Below, piece after piece: positions 29,334-33,608 of a stretch of 33,608 bases of DNA. The notes beneath the pieces were generated by a model, which saw only the letters and a list, made by a program, of their open reading frames with translations, was not told the origin of the DNA and searched no databases. Each line of letters starts with the position of its first letter. Position 1 is the first letter of the stretch. The DNA is taken from the NCBI RefSeq assembly GCF_011044995.1, contig NZ_JAAKZW010000071.1:1-33608 (forward strand). Reading direction: 5' to 3'. The stretch comes from Streptomyces mesophilus (GTDB lineage: Bacteria; Actinomycetota; Actinomycetes; Streptomycetales; Streptomycetaceae). A program made the position numbers and the translations under genes.

Positions 29334-29350
29334 TGGATGACAGTCATCCA
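29334..29350. promoter_or_regulatory. Dyad TGGATGA-CAG-TCATCCA in the LysR/FAH promoter region
   Basis: These are perfect 7-bp arms with a 3-base centre, 81 bases upstream of the lysR start and 70 upstream of the FAH start. It is a likely regulator site for the divergent promoters. Confidence 0.5.
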
Positions 29351-29383
29351 CACAATCGATTTCCCTGATCACCGAGGACGGGT

Positions 29384-29408
29384 CCAGATTAGTCCCACCG
29401 CAATCTGG
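29384..29408. promoter_or_regulatory. LysR-type box CCAGATT-N11-AATCTGG overlapping the FAH ribosome-binding site
   Basis: These are perfect 7-bp arms 11 bases apart, giving the ATT-N11-AAT form of LysR boxes. The right arm runs into the Shine-Dalgarno GGAGG (29407-29411) of the FAH-family gene, so the same sequence in mRNA could form a hairpin that hides the ribosome site. Confidence 0.55.
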
Positions 29409-29419
29409 AGGACACGCCC

Positions 29420-30421
29420 GTGAAACCCGCACCCGCTTCCCCGCTCTTCGCCGGCCCCTTCGCCCTCGCGACGCTCTCGGGTCCGGGCGGGCCGGAATTC
29501 CCCGCCCTCGTCACGCCCGACGGGCACGCCGTGGACCTGCGTACCGCCCTCGACGACGAGCGGCTGACCGTACGGGGGCTCCTTGTGAAGTGGCCCGAGG
29601 TGCTGCCGCGACTGCGTTCCCTGGCCGCAGACGCCGACGCCGCCGCGGACCGCAGGCCCCTGGCGGACTTCCACGTGCACGCCCCTGTCGAGCCGCGCCA
29701 GGTCTTCCAGTCGGGCGCCAACTACCGCCGGCACGTGATCGATCTGCATGTGGCCCACCGCGCCCCGGGCGACGACCGCCCGGAGGAGGAGCGGCGGGCC
29801 GAGGCCGCCGAGATCATGGACCGGCGGGCGCAGGAGGATCTGCCGTACGTGTTCATCGGTCTGCCGAGCGCGATCACCGGCCCGTACGACGATGTGGTGC
29901 TGCCCGCCTGGGCCGAGAAGCCGGACTGGGAGCTGGAGTTGGCGGCCGTGATCGGCCGCCCGGCGTACCGGGTGTCGGTCGAGAAGGCCCTGGAGTACGT
30001 CGCCGGGTACACGATCGCCAACGACCTCACCGACCGTGCGACCGTCTTCCGCCGTGACATGCCGCAGATCGGCACCGACTGGCTGCGCAGCAAGAACGCG
30101 CCCGGGTTCACGCCGCTCGGCCCGTGGATCGTGCCCGCCGATTCGGTCACGGACACGGGCGACCTGCGGCTCGTCCTCGAGCTGAACGGCGAGACCATGC
30201 AGGACGAGTCCACCAAGGACATGATCTTCAACGTGGCCCGCATGGTGTCGTACGCCTCACAGTCGGCTCAACTCCTGCCGGGCGACCTGGTGTTGACAGG
30301 TTCACCCGCCGGCAACGGCATGCACTGGGGTCGGCTCCTGCGCGACGGCGACGTGATGGACGGCTCCATCACCGGACTCGGCGCCCAGCGCACCCGCTGC
30401 GTGGCGGAGGTGGCGTCATGA
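29420..30421 (+). CDS. Fumarylacetoacetate hydrolase (FAH)-family protein
   Basis: This is a 333-residue FAH-fold enzyme. The metal-site pattern is visible as DWELELAAVIG (Glu-x-Glu) and YTIANDLTDR (Asp). FQSGANYRRHVIDL is the usual entry to the catalytic domain, and LLPGDLVLTGSPAGNGMHWG is the family's C-terminal signature. Members cleave C-C bonds in acylpyruvates or decarboxylate/hydrate related keto acids late in aromatic catabolism. GTG 29420 has GGAGG about 8 bases upstream. It is the first gene of a coupled operon, and its stop overlaps the cyclase start (ATGA). The substrate is not determined. Confidence 0.92.
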   Translation: MKPAPASPLFAGPFALATLSGPGGPEFPALVTPDGHAVDLRTALDDERLTVRGLLVKWPEVLPRLRSLAADADAAADRRPLADFHVHAPVEPRQVFQSGANYRRHVIDLHVAHRAPGDDRPEEERRAEAAEIMDRRAQEDLPYVFIGLPSAITGPYDDVVLPAWAEKPDWELELAAVIGRPAYRVSVEKALEYVAGYTIANDLTDRATVFRRDMPQIGTDWLRSKNAPGFTPLGPWIVPADSVTDTGDLRLVLELNGETMQDESTKDMIFNVARMVSYASQSAQLLPGDLVLTGSPAGNGMHWGRLLRDGDVMDGSITGLGAQRTRCVAEVAS

Positions 30422-31389
30422 CCGCGGAGCCCCTGGACCGCAACGACCCCGAAGGCGCGATAGCCGAGGCCGCCAAGGCGTACTCCAACTGGGGCCGTTG
30501 GGGCGAGGACGACCGCCTCGGCACCCTCAACTTCCTCGACGCGGCCAAGCGCCGGGAAGGCGCCGCGCTCGTTCGGCGGGGTGTCAGCTTCTCGCTCTCG
30601 CAGCGGTTCGACATGAACGGACCGCAGAAGGGCTGGCGGCGGCGGACCAACCCCGTGCACACGATGCTGGACACCGGCACCGACGCGGCGCTCGGCCATC
30701 AGGGCTTTCCGCACGGGATCGGCGGCGCCGACGACGTGATCGCGATGCCGTTGCAGTGCTCCACGCAGTGGGACGGGCTCGGCCACATCTTCGACCACGG
30801 CAAGGCGTGGAACGGGCGCCCGGCCGAGCAGGTCGTCACCTCCGACGGCGACCTGGTCACCGGTATCGAGCACATGGCCCCGTACGTGGCAGGGCGCGGC
30901 GTACTCCTCGACGTCGCACAAGTGATGGGCGAGGACGGCGAGTTGGCGGACGGGTTCGCCATCACCGAGGACCATCTGACCCGGACCGCCGAGGCGCACG
31001 GAGTGACGGTGGGGCGCGGCGACCTCGTGCTCGTCCGTACCGGGCGGCTCGCGCGGGCCCGGCGTGAGGGCTGGGGCGAGTACGCGGGCGGTCCGTCGCC
31101 CGGTCTGTCGTTCACCACGGCCGGCTGGCTGCACCGTACGGAAATCGCCGCGATCGCCACCGACACCTGGGGCTTCGAGGTCCGCCCGAACGAGTTCGAG
31201 CACGCCTTCCAGCCGCTGCACCAGGTCGCGATCCCCAACATGGGCCTGCTCATCGGCGAGATGTGGGATCTGGACGCGCTCGCCGAGGACTGCGCGCGCG
31301 ACGGCGCGTACGACTTCTGGCTCACCGCCGCGCCCCTGCCGATCACCGGCGCGGTGGGCTCGCCCGTCAACCCGATCGCCGTCAAGTAG
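30418..31389 (+). CDS. Cyclase-family (kynurenine formamidase-like, PF04199) hydrolase
   Basis: This is a 323-residue protein of the cyclase/formamidase superfamily. The metal-binding region reads CSTQWDGLGHIFDHGK (residues about 114-129), where His of the usual HxGTHxD is replaced by Gln, as is common in the large subgroup with this QWD motif. GDLVLVRTGRLARARREGWGEY and LHQVAIPNMGLLIGEMWDLDAL are further family features. Family enzymes hydrolyse amides, lactones or cyclic anhydrides (for example isatin hydrolase and kynurenine formamidase). The ATG overlaps the FAH gene stop. A ring-opened lactone or N-formyl intermediate is a reasonable substrate type, but it is not shown. Confidence 0.88.
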   Translation: MTAEPLDRNDPEGAIAEAAKAYSNWGRWGEDDRLGTLNFLDAAKRREGAALVRRGVSFSLSQRFDMNGPQKGWRRRTNPVHTMLDTGTDAALGHQGFPHGIGGADDVIAMPLQCSTQWDGLGHIFDHGKAWNGRPAEQVVTSDGDLVTGIEHMAPYVAGRGVLLDVAQVMGEDGELADGFAITEDHLTRTAEAHGVTVGRGDLVLVRTGRLARARREGWGEYAGGPSPGLSFTTAGWLHRTEIAAIATDTWGFEVRPNEFEHAFQPLHQVAIPNMGLLIGEMWDLDALAEDCARDGAYDFWLTAAPLPITGAVGSPVNPIAVK

Positions 31390-31446
31390 CCCCGCACCAC
31401 TCAGACCCGCATGCCTCAACCACCGTACGGAACAAGGGAGTTCCCT

Positions 31447-32586
31447 ATGAGCACACCCCGAACGGTCCTCGTCATCGGTGGCGGTGCGGCCGGCAGCGCG
31501 GCGGCCATCCTGCTGCGGCGCGCCGGGATCACGGTCGATCTGATCGAGGCGAAGGACGACTGGAACGCCACCGCGGGCTCCGGCATCACCCTCCAGGGCA
31601 ACGCCCTGCGCGTACTGCGCGAACTCGGCGTGTGGGAGCAGGTGGAGAAGTCCGGGTTCGGCTTCGGCGCGGTCGGGATCACCACCCCCGACGGCACCGT
31701 CCTGCATGTCGCCGAGGACCTGCGCACGGGCGGCGACGATCTGCCCGCGACCGTCGGCATGCAGCGCCCGCAGCTCCAGAGCATCCTCATCGAGGCCGTC
31801 CGCGCGAGCGGTGCCGGCGTCCGCCTCGGTGTCCGTGCCACGTCTTTCGCGCAGAACCGGCACGGTGTCACGGTGGCGTTCACCGACGGCACCGAGGGCC
31901 GCTACGACCTGGTGATCGCCGCCGACGGTCTGGGCTCCGCCACCCGCGCGGCCGTCGGCATCACGGACAAGCCCGAGCCCACGGGCATGGCGATCTGGCG
32001 CATCGCGGCGCCCCGCCCGGCCGGGGTGGCCCGTACCGATCTCGCGTACGGCGGGCCGGCGTACATCGCCGGCTACTGCCCGACCAGCGCCACCACGCTG
32101 TACGCGTACGTCGTCGAGGCCAACCGCGACCGCGGCTCCATCCCGCCCGACACGTACGCGGACGAAATGCGGTCCCTGGCCCAGCACTACGGCGGCCACT
32201 GGCCCGAGATCACCGCGCACATCACCGACCCGGCGCGGGTCAACTACACGTGGTTCGACCGGCTGTTGGTCGAGGGCTCCTGGCACCGCGGCCGGGTCGT
32301 CCTGGTCGGCGACGCCGCGCACTGCTGTCCGCCGACCCTCGCCCAGGGCGCCGCCCTGTCGATGGAGGACGCCTGGGTGCTCGCGCAGATGCTGACCGCC
32401 ACCGAGGACGCCGCGGACTGGGACGACGCGCTGCTCCAGGCGTATTACGAGCGGCGCATCGCCCGCGTACGGCCCGTCGTGGAGGCCTCCGTGCAGATCG
32501 GCCAGTGGCAGCTCGACGGGGTCCGCGACGCCGACGTACCGGGCCTGATGGGCGGCACCATGACCATGCTCCGGGAGCTCCCCTGA
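31447..32586 (+). CDS. FAD-dependent aromatic monooxygenase (group A hydroxylase)
   Basis: This is a 379-residue flavoprotein. The dinucleotide motif GGGAAG (11-16) with Glu34 ends strand two, the DG motif appears in DLVIAADGLGSATR, and the GD motif is VLVGDAAHCCPPTLAQGAALSMEDA. This is the layout of salicylate 1-hydroxylase and 3-hydroxybenzoate 6-hydroxylase relatives, which hydroxylate an aromatic acid using NAD(P)H and O2. ATG 31447 has AAGGGAG 6 bases upstream. It lies 57 bases after the cyclase gene, and its stop overlaps the amidohydrolase start (TGATG). It probably acts early in the pathway, before ring cleavage. Confidence 0.92.
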   Translation: MSTPRTVLVIGGGAAGSAAAILLRRAGITVDLIEAKDDWNATAGSGITLQGNALRVLRELGVWEQVEKSGFGFGAVGITTPDGTVLHVAEDLRTGGDDLPATVGMQRPQLQSILIEAVRASGAGVRLGVRATSFAQNRHGVTVAFTDGTEGRYDLVIAADGLGSATRAAVGITDKPEPTGMAIWRIAAPRPAGVARTDLAYGGPAYIAGYCPTSATTLYAYVVEANRDRGSIPPDTYADEMRSLAQHYGGHWPEITAHITDPARVNYTWFDRLLVEGSWHRGRVVLVGDAAHCCPPTLAQGAALSMEDAWVLAQMLTATEDAADWDDALLQAYYERRIARVRPVVEASVQIGQWQLDGVRDADVPGLMGGTMTMLRELP

Positions 32587-32633
32587 TGACCACGACGCCC
32601 ACCGTGGAGATGACCACGACGCCTACCGTCGAT
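32586..32633 (+). repeat. 24-bp tandem duplication of the amidohydrolase start
   Basis: Bases 32586-32609 (ATGACCACGACGCCCACCGT...) recur at 32610-32633 with three differences. The result is MTTTPTV repeated twice, with two in-frame ATG codons. Confidence 0.9.
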
Positions 32634-33608
32634 GTGCACGCCCACGTCCTGCTGCCGGAGGTCGACGCTCTGGTGGACGGCCTGCCGGGCCTGGCCGAGG
32701 CGAGAGCCCTGGACGCCCGCCGCAACGGACCGGACGCCCTGAAGGTCAACGGCCCGATGATCGGCGCGCGGATCGCCCGCCTCACCGACCCGTCCGTACG
32801 CCTGGCGGCGATGGACGAGCAGGGCGTGGACGTCCAGCTCGTCAGCCCCTCCCCTTCGCACTACCACTACTGGGCCGACGAGGAGACGGCCGAGAAGGTG
32901 TACCGGCCGGCCAACGAGGCCACCGCCGCGCACTGTTCGGCCGCCCCCGACCGACTGCGCGGACTCGGCCTCGTACCGCTGCAGCATCCCGAGCAGGCGG
33001 TGCGGGCACTCGAACACGCCCTGGAATGCGGTCTGTCGGGCGTGGAGATCTCCAGCCACGCTCCTGGACGCGAACTGTCCGACCCGGACTACGCGCCGTT
33101 CTGGGCGCGGGCGGAGGAGACCGGCGCGCTGGTCTTCCTGCACCCCTTCGGCTGCACGCTCGACGAGCGCCTCGACCAGTGGTACCTGTCCAACTCCGTC
33201 GGCCAGCCCACCGAGAACGCCGTCGCCCTCTCGCACCTGATCTTCTCCGGCGTCCTCGACCGACACCCGGAACTGCGCCTGATCGCGGCCCACGGCGGCG
33301 GCTATCTGCCCACCCACATCGGCCGCGCCGACCACGCCTGGCGGGCCCGGCCCGACGCGCGGGGCTGCCGCGAGACCCCGAGCAGCTATCTGCGGCGCCT
33401 CTACTTCGACTCGCTCGTCCACGACCCGTACGTGCTCCGGGAGTTGGTGCGCGTGGCAGGCGCGGACCGGGTGCTGCTCGGCTCCGACTTCCCGTTCGAC
33501 ATGGGCGCCGAGGACCCGGTCGGCGCCCTGCGCGCCGCGCGGCTGCCCGACACCGACTTCCACGCCGTACGAGGCGGCAATGCGACCGCCCTCCTCGGCC
33601 TCCCCCTC
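32586..33608 (+). CDS. ACMSD-like amidohydrolase (metal-dependent decarboxylase/hydrolase), end cut by window edge
   Basis: The frame is open from the ATG at 32586 to the right edge, giving 341 residues; the last visible text (GNATALLGLPL) is typical of the family C-terminus, so only a few residues are missing. Metal ligands are DVHAH (His18, His20), FLHPFG, AAHGGG and LGSDFPFDMG (Asp). This is the amidohydrolase-2 group of ACMSD, gamma-resorcylate decarboxylase and related enzymes; non-oxidative decarboxylation or hydration of an aromatic-pathway intermediate is likely. It is translationally coupled to the monooxygenase. The first 8 codons (MTTTPTVE) are duplicated, so a start at the second ATG (32610) is also possible. 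Confidence 0.88.
   Translation, partial: MTTTPTVEMTTTPTVDVHAHVLLPEVDALVDGLPGLAEARALDARRNGPDALKVNGPMIGARIARLTDPSVRLAAMDEQGVDVQLVSPSPSHYHYWADEETAEKVYRPANEATAAHCSAAPDRLRGLGLVPLQHPEQAVRALEHALECGLSGVEISSHAPGRELSDPDYAPFWARAEETGALVFLHPFGCTLDERLDQWYLSNSVGQPTENAVALSHLIFSGVLDRHPELRLIAAHGGGYLPTHIGRADHAWRARPDARGCRETPSSYLRRLYFDSLVHDPYVLRELVRVAGADRVLLGSDFPFDMGAEDPVGALRAARLPDTDFHAVRGGNATALLGLPL

Overview
The window is very GC-rich and densely coded, with strong third-position G/C. The gene content points to Streptomyces or a close relative: a Zur-type cluster of cysteine-poor ribosomal protein paralogues laid out as in S. coelicolor, a mycothiol-dependent formaldehyde dehydrogenase, a SepF paralogue, a sugar ABC importer with no ATPase gene of its own, and many GTG starts. 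No rRNA, tRNA, CRISPR array, insertion sequence or phage gene was seen. The only gene-free stretches are promoter regions or short gaps below 300 bases.

Layout. (1) 1-2450: a P-loop ATPase running off the left edge, a SepF-like division protein and an RraA-family aldolase. (2) 2487-4928: a divergent zinc-starvation cluster. bL33, bL31, a COG0523/Mrf-like protein and bS18 lie on the minus strand; bL28 and uS14 lie on the plus strand; a Zur-like palindrome sits between them. (3) 4967-7449: a LysR regulator divergent from an MFS exporter. (4) 7526-9370: an Orn/Lys/Arg-decarboxylase-like PLP enzyme and a small GlsB-type membrane protein. (5) 9461-12837: a four-gene minus-strand operon of a KhtT-like subunit, a CPA2 antiporter, a histidine kinase and a response regulator. 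(6) 13056-22702: a rhamnoside-utilisation locus. It holds a binding lipoprotein, two permeases, a GH78 alpha-L-rhamnosidase and a Tat-exported GH3/PA14 glycosidase, with a divergent LacI repressor and two matching operators.

(7) 22753-26766 is the most interesting block. One operon encodes a phthalate-dioxygenase-reductase-type flavoprotein, a CYP199-like P450, S-(hydroxymethyl)mycothiol dehydrogenase and an MBL-fold hydrolase. It reads as a complete oxidative O-demethylation module: the P450 would remove a methyl group from a para-methoxybenzoate-type acid as formaldehyde, and the next two enzymes would consume that formaldehyde through mycothiol. A perfect 15-bp palindrome lies upstream and an IclR regulator is encoded nearby.

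(8) 26991-33608: a small secreted peptidoglycan-binding-like protein, the IclR gene, and a LysR gene divergent from a translationally coupled catabolic operon (FAH-family hydrolase, cyclase-family hydrolase, FAD monooxygenase, ACMSD-like amidohydrolase) that runs into the right edge. Regions 6-8 together suggest use of plant-derived glycosides and methoxylated aromatics. That link is inference; no ring-cleavage dioxygenase is present in the window.
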